From the NCBI RefSeq assembly GCF_007990245.1, contig NZ_BJWG01000012.1, positions 1 to 64,000 of the forward strand: 64,000 bases of DNA, written 5' to 3'. Shown piece by piece: positions 53,277 to 63,079 of this stretch (positions are counted from its first letter, which is position 1; every line of letters begins with the position of its first letter). The notes under the pieces are model-generated. The model was given only the letters and a program-made list of their open reading frames with translations, was not told the origin of the DNA and made no database searches. This DNA is from Cellulomonas composti (lineage in GTDB: Bacteria > Actinomycetota > Actinomycetes > Actinomycetales > Cellulomonadaceae). The position numbers were made by a program, and so were the translations under genes.

Positions 53277-54716
53277 TTGCCCTCCGCCGTGCCTCGAACC
53301 GGCTACGACCTCGTGGTCGTCGCGAACCGCCTGCCGGTGGACGTCTCCACCGGCGACGACGGGGAGGTCACCTGGAGTCGTTCGCCGGGCGGGCTCGTCA
53401 CGGCCATGGCGCCCGTGATGTCGGGCGCCCAGGGAGCATGGGTGGGGTGGGGCGGTTCGCCCGACCTCGACCTGGATCCGTTCGAGGTCGACGGCACCCT
53501 GCTCGTGCCGGTGCCGCTGTGCGCCGACGACGTGGAGTCGTTCTACGAGGGCTTCTCGAACGACACCCTGTGGCCGCTCTACCACGACGTGATCTCCGCG
53601 CCGGCGTTCCACCGCGCTTGGTGGGAGGCCTACCAGCGGGTCAACCTCCGGTTCGCCGAGGCGGCGGCCGCGCAGGTCGCGCACGGCGGGACCGTCTGGG
53701 TGCACGACTACCAGCTCCAGCTCGTCCCCCGGCTGGTGCGCGAGCTGCGGCCCGACGTGCGGATCGGCTACTTCCACCACATCCCGTTCCCGCCGCTCGA
53801 GATCTTCACGCAGCTCCCGTGGCGGCGTCAGGTCGTCGAGGGGCTACTCGGCGCGGACCTCGTCGGGTTCCAGCGCGCGGGTGACGCGGCGAACTTCGTG
53901 CGTGTGGTCCGCCGCCTCACGGACCTGACCACGCGCGGCCAGGTCGTGACGATCACACGGCACGGCAAGGTCGAGCGGCACGTGCGCGCGGCCCCGTTCC
54001 CCATCTCGATCGACTCGGGCGCGTTCGACGAGCTGGCCCGCACGGATGCCGTCCAGCAGCGCGCGCACGACATCCGGCGCGAGCTCGGCGACCCGAGGAC
54101 GCTGCTGCTGGGCGTCGACCGGCTCGACTACACCAAGGGCATCCGGCACCGCATCAAGGCGTACGGCGAGCTGCTCGCCGAGGGGCGGCTGTCGGCGCAG
54201 GAGACCACGCTCGTGCAGGTCGCGAGCCCGAGCCGGGAGAACGTCGACGCGTACGTGCAGCTGCGCGACGAGGTCGAGCAGCTCGTCGGGCGCATCAACG
54301 GCGACCACGGCCAGGTCGGTCATGCACCCGTGCAGTACCTGCACCAGTCGTTCCCCATGGAGGAGATGGCCGCGCTCTACCTGGCGGCCGACGTCATGCT
54401 CGTCACCGCGCTGCGTGACGGCATGAACCTCGTCGCCAAGGAGTACGTCGCGGCCCGGTCCGACGACCGCGGCGCACTCGTGCTCTCGGAGTTCACCGGC
54501 GCGGCCGACGAGCTGCACGGCGCGGTCCTGGTGAACCCGCACGACATCGACGGCATGAAGGACGCGATCACGTACGCGGTGCACATGGACGACCGCGAGG
54601 CGCGCAAGCGCATGCGCCGGCTGCGCCGCCGGGTCCTGGGTCACGACGTCGCCGCCTGGTCGCGCGAGTTCCTCGCGGCGCTGCAGGCCGTCCCGCACCG
54701 GAGCGACCATGGCTGA
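53277..54716 (+). CDS. otsA: Trehalose-6-phosphate synthase
   Basis: A 479-residue GT20 glycosyltransferase that makes trehalose-6-phosphate from UDP-glucose and glucose-6-phosphate. Motifs include [60 protein letters not shown] and [17 protein letters not shown]. The TTG at 53277 is favoured by GGAG five bases before it; GTG at 53289 is the alternative. It overlaps otsB by 8 bases, forming an operon for trehalose synthesis in osmotic or desiccation stress. Confidence 0.96.
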   Translation: MPSAVPRTGYDLVVVANRLPVDVSTGDDGEVTWSRSPGGLVTAMAPVMSGAQGAWVGWGGSPDLDLDPFEVDGTLLVPVPLCADDVESFYEGFSNDTLWPLYHDVISAPAFHRAWWEAYQRVNLRFAEAAAAQVAHGGTVWVHDYQLQLVPRLVRELRPDVRIGYFHHIPFPPLEIFTQLPWRRQVVEGLLGADLVGFQRAGDAANFVRVVRRLTDLTTRGQVVTITRHGKVERHVRAAPFPISIDSGAFDELARTDAVQQRAHDIRRELGDPRTLLLGVDRLDYTKGIRHRIKAYGELLAEGRLSAQETTLVQVASPSRENVDAYVQLRDEVEQLVGRINGDHGQVGHAPVQYLHQSFPMEEMAALYLAADVMLVTALRDGMNLVAKEYVAARSDDRGALVLSEFTGAADELHGAVLVNPHDIDGMKDAITYAVHMDDREARKRMRRLRRRVLGHDVAAWSREFLAALQAVPHRSDHG

Positions 54717-55524
54717 TCACTTCGGCGCCGACCCCCTCGCAGCCGAGCCCCTCGGAGCCGAGCCCTTGGAGGCCGCGCTCGTCGCGCTCGCGCAGGACGA
54801 CCGCGCACGCCCGCTGCTCGTCGCGCTCGACTTCGACGGCACCCTCGCGCCGCTGCAGGACGATCCGTCGCAGTCACGCATCCTGCCCGCGGGCGTGGTC
54901 ACGCTGCGCGCGCTCGCCGCCGCCGACGGGGTCGCGCTCGCGCTCGTCTCGGGGCGCGCGCTGCACGACCTGCACCAGCTCGCCGAGGTGCCCGAGGGCA
55001 CGTACCTGATCGGCTCGCACGGCGCCGAACGCGCCCGGGTCACGCGGCACGGGCTCGACCGCGACGTCGTCCGGCTCACCGACGCGCAGGCGGACCGTCT
55101 CGCGGAGCTCGGCGCGCAGGCGCTCGCGATCGCCCGCGGCCGCGACGGCGTGTGGGTCGAGACCAAGCCGACCGCGGTCGTCGTGCACACGCGGCTCGCC
55201 GAACGCCCCGACGCGTCCGCCGCCGAGACCGCCGCGCTCGACCTCGGCGCACGCCTGGGCACCAACGTGCTGCACGGCAAGGACGTCGTCGAGATCTCCG
55301 TGCTGCACGCGAGCAAGGGTGAGGCGCTGCGCGCACTGCGCGACGAGCTCGGCAGCCGCGTGGTGGTCTGCGCGGGTGACGACGTGACCGACGAGCACGC
55401 GTTCGACGCGCTGGGCCCCGACGACCTGACGATCAAGGTCGGACCGGGCCCGACGAGCGCGCGCTACCGCGTCCCCGACCCGGCGTCGCTGGTCCACGCG
55501 CTGACCACCCTCACCCCCCGTTAG
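54709..55524 (+). CDS. otsB: Trehalose-phosphatase
   Basis: A 271-residue HAD-family phosphatase that converts trehalose-6-phosphate to trehalose. The nucleophile motif is LDFDGTLAP (about 40-48), the SGR motif is [10 protein letters not shown], and the acidic motif IV is [13 protein letters not shown] repeated AEPL-type stretch precedes the first domain (residues about 8-22) and is not conserved. It overlaps otsA by 8 bases. Confidence 0.94.
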   Translation: MADHFGADPLAAEPLGAEPLEAALVALAQDDRARPLLVALDFDGTLAPLQDDPSQSRILPAGVVTLRALAAADGVALALVSGRALHDLHQLAEVPEGTYLIGSHGAERARVTRHGLDRDVVRLTDAQADRLAELGAQALAIARGRDGVWVETKPTAVVVHTRLAERPDASAAETAALDLGARLGTNVLHGKDVVEISVLHASKGEALRALRDELGSRVVVCAGDDVTDEHAFDALGPDDLTIKVGPGPTSARYRVPDPASLVHALTTLTPR

Positions 55525-55561
55525 CCTCCCGGCGCGCCCGCACGCGTCGTACCGTGAAGGT

Positions 55562-57073
55562 GTGCGCGGCAACGGCGGCCTGCAGATCATCGCCCTGGAC
55601 GAGCCGCTGCCCGCGAACGACCGCGAGCGCACCGCCCGCGACGCCGATCCGGCCCCTGATGCTCACGCCCTCGACGGCCCCGTCGAGAGCCCCCGGTGGC
55701 GCCGCCGCGCACGGTGGGTGGCCGCGTTCGTCGCGGTGGCCGCGGTGCTCGCGCTCGTCGTCGGGCAGTCCGTGCTGGACCGGCGCGAACAGGCCCGCCG
55801 CTCCGCCATCGCGGCACTGCCCGGGACGCTGCAACCACTCGGTCCGAGGCTCGGCGAGCGGTGGCGCACCACGTCCGACGAGTGGCTCGTGGGTGAGGGA
55901 CCGATCGGCGGCGTGGCCGTCACCGTGCAGGGCGACAACCCCTACCTCGTGGTGGGCGAGACCGGTGTCGTCCAGCACGTGGTCGTGGGCCACGACCCCG
56001 CGACCGGCGCGGTGCTCTGGCGCCGGCCGTACCCGGCCGTGAGCGGGACGCAGGCACCGTGGATCTCCTGCGCCGACACCCTCGACGCGGTGCACGTGGT
56101 GTGCGAGGAGTCGACCGGCGAGCGCTGGGACCCCGACGGCGTGCGCGTGATCGATGCGCGGGACGGGACCGTCGTGCGCACCTTCGGGGCCGGCAGCGGT
56201 CGATCCTGGACCACCTCGCCCGCCGGGCTGCTGCTCACCACCCAGCGTTCGTCGCGAGCCGCACCGTCGGTCGTGCTCGTCGACGTCGCCACGGGCGACA
56301 CCCGCTGGCGCCGGTCGCTCGAGTCCGGCCCCGGCTCAGGAGCCGACGCGACCTCGGGCTGGGTCTCCACCCAGGCCGTCGGCGACCTGGTCCTGGCCTC
56401 CACCTACAGCAAGCTGTGGCTGCTCGACGCGACCGGCACCGTCGTGCGTCAGCTCACGCCGTCCGCGCCCGGGTGGGCCGTGCCGGTGCGCTCCGGCGTC
56501 GTGATGTGGGCGTTCGCCGAGCGGCGTGGGGACAAGGACGCGTCCGGTCTGCTGCTGCTCCCGGACGGGACGGTCCGCGACGCCGACGAGTACCCCGCGA
56601 CGATCGTCGTCGACGACGGGTCGGCGCCCGAGGTGCTGCTGCTGACCGACTCCGGCGGCACGGGCGGTGCCGTCGCGCGCGACCTCGCGACCGGCAACGA
56701 GCTGTGGACCAGCCCCGACGTCATCACCTCCGCGATGGTGCTCGACGGGCTCTTCGTGAGCGCGTCGTCGACCAGGGTGACGGCGCGCGACGCCCGCACC
56801 GGCGAGGAGCGCTGGAGCGTCGACACCGACGTGTACCCACGGCTGTCGACCGACGGCGACCACGTCGTCGCGGTGACCGCTGCGAACGTGCTCGCGCTGG
56901 ATCCCGTCGACGGCACCACGCTGTGGCGGACGGCGGTCCCCGCCATCGCCCTGCGCGGCGACGCCCCCGCGGTGACCGGAGTGACGCTCGGCGGCGCGGC
57001 CTGGGGTGGGTTGCTCCAGCTCGGGGACGTCGGCCGCATGGGCGGCAGCAGCGTCCTCGTCGGACCGGCCTGA
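55562..57073 (+). CDS. Membrane-anchored PQQ-like beta-propeller protein, paralogue 1
   Basis: A 503-residue protein: cytoplasmic tail (1 to about 50), one transmembrane helix (about 51-69, WVAAFVAVAAVLALVVGQSV) and an outward-facing propeller of PQQ-like repeats such as HDPATGAVLWRRPY, RDLATGNELWTSPD and ALDPVDGTTLWRTAVP. No PQQ-site residues can be assigned, so a cofactor is not claimed. GTG 55562 starts 37 bp after otsB. It is the first of three tandem paralogues. Function unknown; possibly envelope assembly or binding. Confidence 0.85.
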   Translation: MRGNGGLQIIALDEPLPANDRERTARDADPAPDAHALDGPVESPRWRRRARWVAAFVAVAAVLALVVGQSVLDRREQARRSAIAALPGTLQPLGPRLGERWRTTSDEWLVGEGPIGGVAVTVQGDNPYLVVGETGVVQHVVVGHDPATGAVLWRRPYPAVSGTQAPWISCADTLDAVHVVCEESTGERWDPDGVRVIDARDGTVVRTFGAGSGRSWTTSPAGLLLTTQRSSRAAPSVVLVDVATGDTRWRRSLESGPGSGADATSGWVSTQAVGDLVLASTYSKLWLLDATGTVVRQLTPSAPGWAVPVRSGVVMWAFAERRGDKDASGLLLLPDGTVRDADEYPATIVVDDGSAPEVLLLTDSGGTGGAVARDLATGNELWTSPDVITSAMVLDGLFVSASSTRVTARDARTGEERWSVDTDVYPRLSTDGDHVVAVTAANVLALDPVDGTTLWRTAVPAIALRGDAPAVTGVTLGGAAWGGLLQLGDVGRMGGSSVLVGPA

Positions 57074-57104
57074 CCTTCCGCGGTCGCGGGCCTACGGTGT
57101 GCGC

Positions 57105-57647
57105 ATGCGTCACGACGGGCGGCTGGGCACGGTGCACCTCGAGGAGGTCGTCGTCGAGGAGGTCGACGACCTTCCCGCGCCCGGGTCCGCGCGGCGCCGG
57201 TCCGACGACGGGTCCGACGACGGGTCCGACGACGAGACGTACGGGGTCGTGGCTCGCGACGCGACCACGGGTCGTCGGCTCTGGGGCGACGAGCATGCGC
57301 AGACCATGTCCGCCCTGATCGGCGGGCTGCTCGTCACCCAGGCGGGCGACGAGGTCAGCGCGCGTGACGTGCGCTCCGGCGAGGTCCGCTGGAGCACCGA
57401 GGTCGAGTCCGCCGCGGTCGTCGGCACCGACGGCGACGTCGTGCTCGTGCACTCCGACCAGGACGTCGTCGCGCTCGACCTCGTCGGCGGCGAGCAGCGG
57501 TGGCGGGCGCCGCTGCCGGCCGAGATCGCGTCCTCGACGAGCATGGTCGTGCCGTTCTCGGGCGGTTACGTCGCCGGGGGCGGCTGGGGCGGCCGGCTCG
57601 TGCTGCCCACCACGGACGACGTCCCCGCGATCGTCGGTCGCCCCTGA
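57105..57647 (+). CDS. Internally deleted PQQ-like propeller paralogue 2
   Basis: A 180-residue protein. Residues 1-22 (MRHDGRLGTVHLEEVVVEEV) resemble the cytoplasmic start of paralogue 3 (MRADGQRQTVQLEEVELDIE). A Ser/Asp-rich stretch follows, then residues 45-180 match the last two or three blades of its neighbours, including RDATTGRRLWGDE and GGGWGGRLVLP. About 320 residues, including the transmembrane helix, are missing. The joint lies at a 12-bp triple repeat. With no membrane helix, it could not be exported like its neighbours and may be a decaying remnant. Its stop overlaps the next start by one base. Confidence 0.75.
   Translation: MRHDGRLGTVHLEEVVVEEVDDLPAPGSARRRSDDGSDDGSDDETYGVVARDATTGRRLWGDEHAQTMSALIGGLLVTQAGDEVSARDVRSGEVRWSTEVESAAVVGTDGDVVLVHSDQDVVALDLVGGEQRWRAPLPAEIASSTSMVVPFSGGYVAGGGWGGRLVLPTTDDVPAIVGRP
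57199..57234. repeat. Three 12-bp tandem repeats at the deletion joint
   Basis: GGTCCGACGACG occurs three times in a row, exactly where the N-terminal tail meets the propeller blades in the middle paralogue. It may mark the recombination that removed the central segment. Confidence 0.85.
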
Positions 57648-59161
57648 TGCGCGCCGACGGGCAGCGGCAGACGGTGCAGCTCGAGGAGGTCGAGCTCGAC
57701 ATCGAGGTCGACGGTGCCACGGTCGCCCGGGCCGGGGCCGACGGGTCCGGGGGCGACGACGGCGCCGAGTCCGGTGCGCGACGACGCGGTCGCGGCCGCG
57801 CGCTCGTGGCCGGCGGTGTGGCGGCCGCCGTGATCCTCGCGCTCGTCGTCGGGCAGGGTGTGCTCGACCGGCAGGAGCGTGAGCGTCGCGCACGGGTCGC
57901 CGAGACCCCCGGGCTGCTCTACCCGCTGGGCCCGGAGCTGCGCGAGCTGTGGCGCACCGAGGCGACCGAGATGCTCGTCGGCACCGGTCCGATCGCGGGC
58001 GTCGCCGTCTCGGTGCAGGACGACGCCTTCTCCGTGCGCTCCGACGACGGCCCGGCCGTCGCGGTACCCGAGCTCGTGGGGCGCGATCCTGGCACGGGCG
58101 TCGTCCTGTGGCGCCAGCAGCTCCCCGGCGAGACCGAGCCGGGTGCCCAGTCGTGGCTCGGCTGCGCCGACGCGCTCGACGACCGCCACGTCCTGTGCTC
58201 CCGGTCGCACGTGCACCAGGACGGCGACATCTGGGAGTCCGTCACCGACAGCACGGCGGTCGTGGACTCGCGCGACGGCACGGTCGTGCGACAGCTCGAC
58301 GGCGACACGGCGACGAGCTGGACCCCTGCGCCGGGCGGCCTGCTGCGCGCCGACGAGGCGTCGGACGGGACCGGGCCGACCGTGACGCTGGCGGACCTCG
58401 TGACCGGCGCGACGCTCTGGCGCCGGGAGCTGCCGGCGCGTTCGTCGGGACGCGACTCGGACGACTCGGACTACGTCACGGCGTTCGCCACCGGCGACAG
58501 CCTGCTCGTCGGCACGCCCGACGAGCTCTGGGTGCTCGACGCCGCGGGCACGGTCACGCACCACGAGACCTTCGACGACGACGGCTGGGCGATGCCGGTG
58601 GGCTCGGGCGCGATCCTGCGGATGTCGTCCGGCGACCAGCCGGGACCCGGTGCGCTGCTGCTCCCCGGTGGTGCCACCGTCGAGACCGACTCGTACCCCG
58701 CGACGATCGCCTTCGACGACGGCTCGGTGCCCGACGTGGCGCTCCTGTCCGCGGCGGACGGGATCAGCGGGCTGGAGGCCCGCGACCTGCGCGACGGCCG
58801 GGTGCTGTGGACGGGCAGGTCGCAGAACGTCCCGCTCGTGCTCGACGGCACCGTGATCGACGCGTCGGGCACCGTGACCGCGCGCGACGCCCGCACCGGC
58901 GACGCACTCTGGACGGTGCCGGACACCTCCGCCACGTCGCTCGCCACCGACGGCGACCAGGTGCTCGCGATCTCCTCCGAGGCGGTGATCGCGCTGGACC
59001 TCGCCGACGGTCACGAACTGTGGCGCACCGCGCTCAAGGACATCGACCGGCCCGAGGGCGACGTCGTCCAGATCGGGTCGTACTACGGCGCGACGTCCTG
59101 GGGCGGGCGTCTGGTGCTCGGCGGGCCGTCGGGCGAGACCGTCCTGGTGGGATCGGACTGA
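57647..59161 (+). CDS. Membrane-anchored PQQ-like beta-propeller protein, paralogue 3
   Basis: A 504-residue protein with the same architecture as paralogue 1: tail, transmembrane helix (about 48-68, VAGGVAAAVILALVVGQGVL) and propeller blades (ARDLRDGRVLWTG, ALDLADGHELWRTAL). Shared blocks around the membrane exit, such as LALVVGQ(G/S)VLDR and GTGPIAGVAVSVQDD, show recent duplication. ATG 57647 overlaps the previous TGA by one base. No ribosome-binding site is clear, so translation is probably coupled. Confidence 0.85.
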   Translation: MRADGQRQTVQLEEVELDIEVDGATVARAGADGSGGDDGAESGARRRGRGRALVAGGVAAAVILALVVGQGVLDRQERERRARVAETPGLLYPLGPELRELWRTEATEMLVGTGPIAGVAVSVQDDAFSVRSDDGPAVAVPELVGRDPGTGVVLWRQQLPGETEPGAQSWLGCADALDDRHVLCSRSHVHQDGDIWESVTDSTAVVDSRDGTVVRQLDGDTATSWTPAPGGLLRADEASDGTGPTVTLADLVTGATLWRRELPARSSGRDSDDSDYVTAFATGDSLLVGTPDELWVLDAAGTVTHHETFDDDGWAMPVGSGAILRMSSGDQPGPGALLLPGGATVETDSYPATIAFDDGSVPDVALLSAADGISGLEARDLRDGRVLWTGRSQNVPLVLDGTVIDASGTVTARDARTGDALWTVPDTSATSLATDGDQVLAISSEAVIALDLADGHELWRTALKDIDRPEGDVVQIGSYYGATSWGGRLVLGGPSGETVLVGSD

Positions 59162-59309
59162 GGGCCCACCGGGTCCTGTCGGACGTATGGCATCATGGGC
59201 CGGGGCCGACGAGGGTCTTCCTCGGCGCCTCACGTGTCATCGCTGACACATCACCTTTCACAACGGATCGTCCGGCACGTACCTGCCGGTGAAGGGATCG
59301 GTAGCAACC

Positions 59310-60434
<1,125 letters not shown>

Positions 60435-60447
60435 CCCCACCTGCTCC

Positions 60448-60488
60448 GACGAGCGTGCGACCTGGTTCGACCGGGTCGCACGCTCGTC
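60448..60488 (+). terminator. Terminator after the sugar ATPase gene
   Basis: Fifteen-bp perfect arms GACGAGCGTGCGACC and complement with an 11-nt loop, followed by TGTTT. It lies 14 bp past the stop and 60 bp before the DUF4032 gene, so the two genes are probably separate units. Confidence 0.87.
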
Positions 60489-60548
60489 TGTTTGCGGGCC
60501 TGTGGGCCGGCCCGCGCGAACGCGTGACGACCTGAGAGGATCGGGGGC

Positions 60549-61844
60549 ATGAGCCCAGCCCGCCAACAGCTCCAGATCACGGCGGCCTCGCCCGACCCGG
60601 CACTCCTGGACCTGCCGTGGCACATCCCGCTCGAGCACTGGCCCGCGGAGATGCTCGCGGCGCTGCCCCGCGGCATCTCGCGGCACATCGTGCGGTTCGC
60701 GCGCCTGTCGGGACGCGTCATCGCGATCAAGGAGATCGGCGAGACCGTCGCGTACCGCGAGTACGAGCTGCTGCGTCAGCTTCGTCGGCTCGACGTCCCG
60801 TCGGTCGAGCCGGTCGGCGTCATCACGGGCCGCCGCTCCCCCGAGGGCGAGCCGCTCGAGGCCGTCCTCATCACGCAGCACCTGCAGTTCTCGCTGCCCT
60901 ACCGCTCGCTCTTCAGCCAGTCGCTGCGCCCGGACACCGCCACGCGCCTCATCGACGCGCTCGCCGTCCTGCTCGTGCGACTGCACCTGGTCGGCTTCTA
61001 CTGGGGAGACGTGTCGCTGTCCAACACGCTCTTCCGGCGCGACGCCGAGACCTTCGCCGCCTATCTCGTCGACGCCGAGACCGGTGACCTGCACGAACGC
61101 CTGAGCGTGGGGCAGCGGGGCTACGACCTCGAGGTCGCACGCGTCAACATCATCGGCGAGCTGATGGACCTGCAGGCCGGGCAGTTCCTGGAGGAGGACG
61201 TCGACGCGGTCGCGATCGGCGACGCGCTGGCGGAGCGGTACGCCGACCTGTGGCGCGCGCTCACCGAGGTCGAGTCGTTCGGCTTCGGCGACCGCTGGCG
61301 CGTCAAGGCCCGCATCGACCGGCTCAACGACCTCGGCTTCGACGTCGGCGAGCTCGACATCACGAGCGACCTCGACGGCACGAGCGTGCGCATCCAGCCG
61401 AAGGTCGTCGAGTCCGGGCACCACTCGCGGCGCCTCATGCGCCTCACCGGCCTGGACGTCGAGGAGAACCAGGCCCGCCGCCTGCTCAACGACCTCGACG
61501 AGTACCGCGCGGCCACCGACCGGCAGGCCGAGGACGAGTCGTTCGTCGCGCACGACTGGCTCACCGAGGTGTTCGAGCCCGCGGTCCGCCGGGTCCCGCG
61601 CGAGCTGCGCGGCAAGCTCGAACCCGCCCAGATCTTCCACGAGCTTCTCGACCACCGCTGGTTCATGTCCGAGCAGCAGAACCGGGACGTGCCGATGAAG
61701 GAGGCGGCGAAGAGCTACGTCAAGCACATCCTGCCGAACCGGCCCGACGAGGAGGCGATCCTCGGCCTGCAGCCCGGCGACCTGCGCGACACCGTGCCGA
61801 TCCCCCGCATCACGGACGAGATCGCGAGCCCGGACGAGTCGTGA
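60549..61844 (+). CDS. DUF4032 kinase-like protein
   Basis: A 431-residue soluble protein of the DUF4032 family. Its core resembles a lipopolysaccharide/APH-type kinase: an early Lys in GRVIAIKEIGE, a catalytic-loop-like GFYWGDVSLSNTLF, and a later LVDAETGDL in the position of a DFG-like motif. The C-terminal half (SGHHSRRLMRLTGLDVEENQ onward) is family-specific. A small-molecule kinase activity is possible but unproven. Its end overlaps the convergent cutC end by 35 bp. Confidence 0.85.
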   Translation: MSPARQQLQITAASPDPALLDLPWHIPLEHWPAEMLAALPRGISRHIVRFARLSGRVIAIKEIGETVAYREYELLRQLRRLDVPSVEPVGVITGRRSPEGEPLEAVLITQHLQFSLPYRSLFSQSLRPDTATRLIDALAVLLVRLHLVGFYWGDVSLSNTLFRRDAETFAAYLVDAETGDLHERLSVGQRGYDLEVARVNIIGELMDLQAGQFLEEDVDAVAIGDALAERYADLWRALTEVESFGFGDRWRVKARIDRLNDLGFDVGELDITSDLDGTSVRIQPKVVESGHHSRRLMRLTGLDVEENQARRLLNDLDEYRAATDRQAEDESFVAHDWLTEVFEPAVRRVPRELRGKLEPAQIFHELLDHRWFMSEQQNRDVPMKEAAKSYVKHILPNRPDEEAILGLQPGDLRDTVPIPRITDEIASPDES

Positions 61845-62610
61845 CCAGCACGGTCCGGCGCGCGTCGCGCAGAGCTTCGGCCGCTGCCGCGACCACCGCG
61901 GCGTCCGTCGTCGTGTAGCCCGCGTCCGCGCCGCCGCCCGGTCCGCCCGGCTCCGCGACGTGCCGCGACGCCGACAGGTGGACCGCGTCCGCACCGAGCC
62001 CGACGAGCGCCGCGACGTCGCCGACGCGCACGCCGCCGCCGGCCATCACCTGGAGCCGGCCGTCGGCGCGCTCGATCGTCGTGCGCAGCCGGTCGTTCCC
62101 GTCCGCCGCGCGCGCGGCGCCGCCCGAGGTGAGCACGCGCGCCACGCCGAGCCCGACGAGGTCGTCGACGGCTCCCGGCAGGTCGCCCACCACGTCCAGC
62201 GCGCGATGGAACGTCACCTCGCGGCCCGCGGCGGCGGCGACGAGCCGCTCCACGGCCCGCCGGTCCACGGCCCCGTCCGCGCCCAGCGCGCCGACCACCA
62301 CGCCCGCGGCGCCGGCCGCCACCGCGGCGCGCACGTCGCGCACCTGGACGTCGAGGTCGGTCTCGTCGTACACGAACCCGCCGGGCCGGGGCCGGACCAG
62401 GACGTGCACTCCGACTCCCGGCACGGCCGCGACGACCGCCGCGAGCAGCCCGACGCTCGGGGTGAGCCCGCCCGTCGCGGCCAGCGCGACGCACAGCTCG
62501 AGCCGGTCCGCACCCGCCGCGACCGCGGCACGTGCGCCGGCCACGTCCTGCACCGCGATCTCGAGCAGCACCTGGCTCGAGGCCACCTCGGCGTCGGACG
62601 AGCGCGTCAC
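61810..62610 (-). CDS. cutC: CutC-family protein
   Basis: A 266-residue TIM-barrel protein. Family blocks are LLEIAVQDVAGARAAVAAGA, DRLELC, HVLVRPRPGGFVYDE, TFHRALDVV, VLTSGGAA and MAGGGVRVGDV. CutC was described as a copper homeostasis protein, but its molecular role is unsettled. GTG 62608-62610 is preferred as it starts one base after the PTS gene stop. Its last 35 bases overlap the convergent DUF4032 end. Confidence 0.9.
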   Translation of the reverse strand: MTRSSDAEVASSQVLLEIAVQDVAGARAAVAAGADRLELCVALAATGGLTPSVGLLAAVVAAVPGVGVHVLVRPRPGGFVYDETDLDVQVRDVRAAVAAGAAGVVVGALGADGAVDRRAVERLVAAAAGREVTFHRALDVVGDLPGAVDDLVGLGVARVLTSGGAARAADGNDRLRTTIERADGRLQVMAGGGVRVGDVAALVGLGADAVHLSASRHVAEPGGPGGGADAGYTTTDAAVVAAAAEALRDARRTVLVTTRPGSRSRP

Positions 62611-62611
62611 G

Positions 62612-63079
62612 TCAGCCCCACCGCAGGAACGGCTCGCCGGCCGTGACCGGGTCACCCGGTTCCACGAGCAGCGCGATCGCCTCGGGCAGCGCCTCGAGCG
62701 CGACGACCGGGCACACGGGCGAGCGGCCGCCCGCCGCGACCGCCGCGGGATCCCACGTCACGACGTGCTGACCCGCCTCGACGTGATCACCCTCGGCCAC
62801 GAACAGCTCGAAGCCCTCGCCGCGCAGCCGCACCGTGTCGATGCCGAGGTGCACGAGCACCGTGCGGCCCTCGTCGGACTGCAGCACGAACGCGTGCGGG
62901 TGCAGCTTGACGATCGTGCCCGTGACGGGCGCGACGACGCGGACCCCCGCGGCGCGCGGGGGGTCGATCGCCATGCCGGGTCCGACCAGGGCCTGCGCGA
63001 ACACCGGGTCCGGCACGTCGCCCATCGCGACGGCCAACCCGGCGACGGGTGCCAGGACCGCGGTCGGGATCGCGTGCAT
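62612..63079 (-). CDS. PTS glucose-type IIA component
   Basis: A 155-residue stand-alone EIIA-Glc-like protein. The phosphorylated His is in VLVHLGIDTVRLRGEGFEL; a second conserved His is in LHPHAFVLQSDEG. GDHVEAGQHVVTWD is the C-terminal family box. It accepts phosphate from HPr and passes it to a sugar-specific EIIB, or acts in regulation; no EIIBC is nearby. ATG 63077-63079 overlaps the rlmB stop by one base (TGATG). Cotranscribed with rlmB and cutC. Confidence 0.92.
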   Translation of the reverse strand: MHAIPTAVLAPVAGLAVAMGDVPDPVFAQALVGPGMAIDPPRAAGVRVVAPVTGTIVKLHPHAFVLQSDEGRTVLVHLGIDTVRLRGEGFELFVAEGDHVEAGQHVVTWDPAAVAAGGRSPVCPVVALEALPEAIALLVEPGDPVTAGEPFLRWG

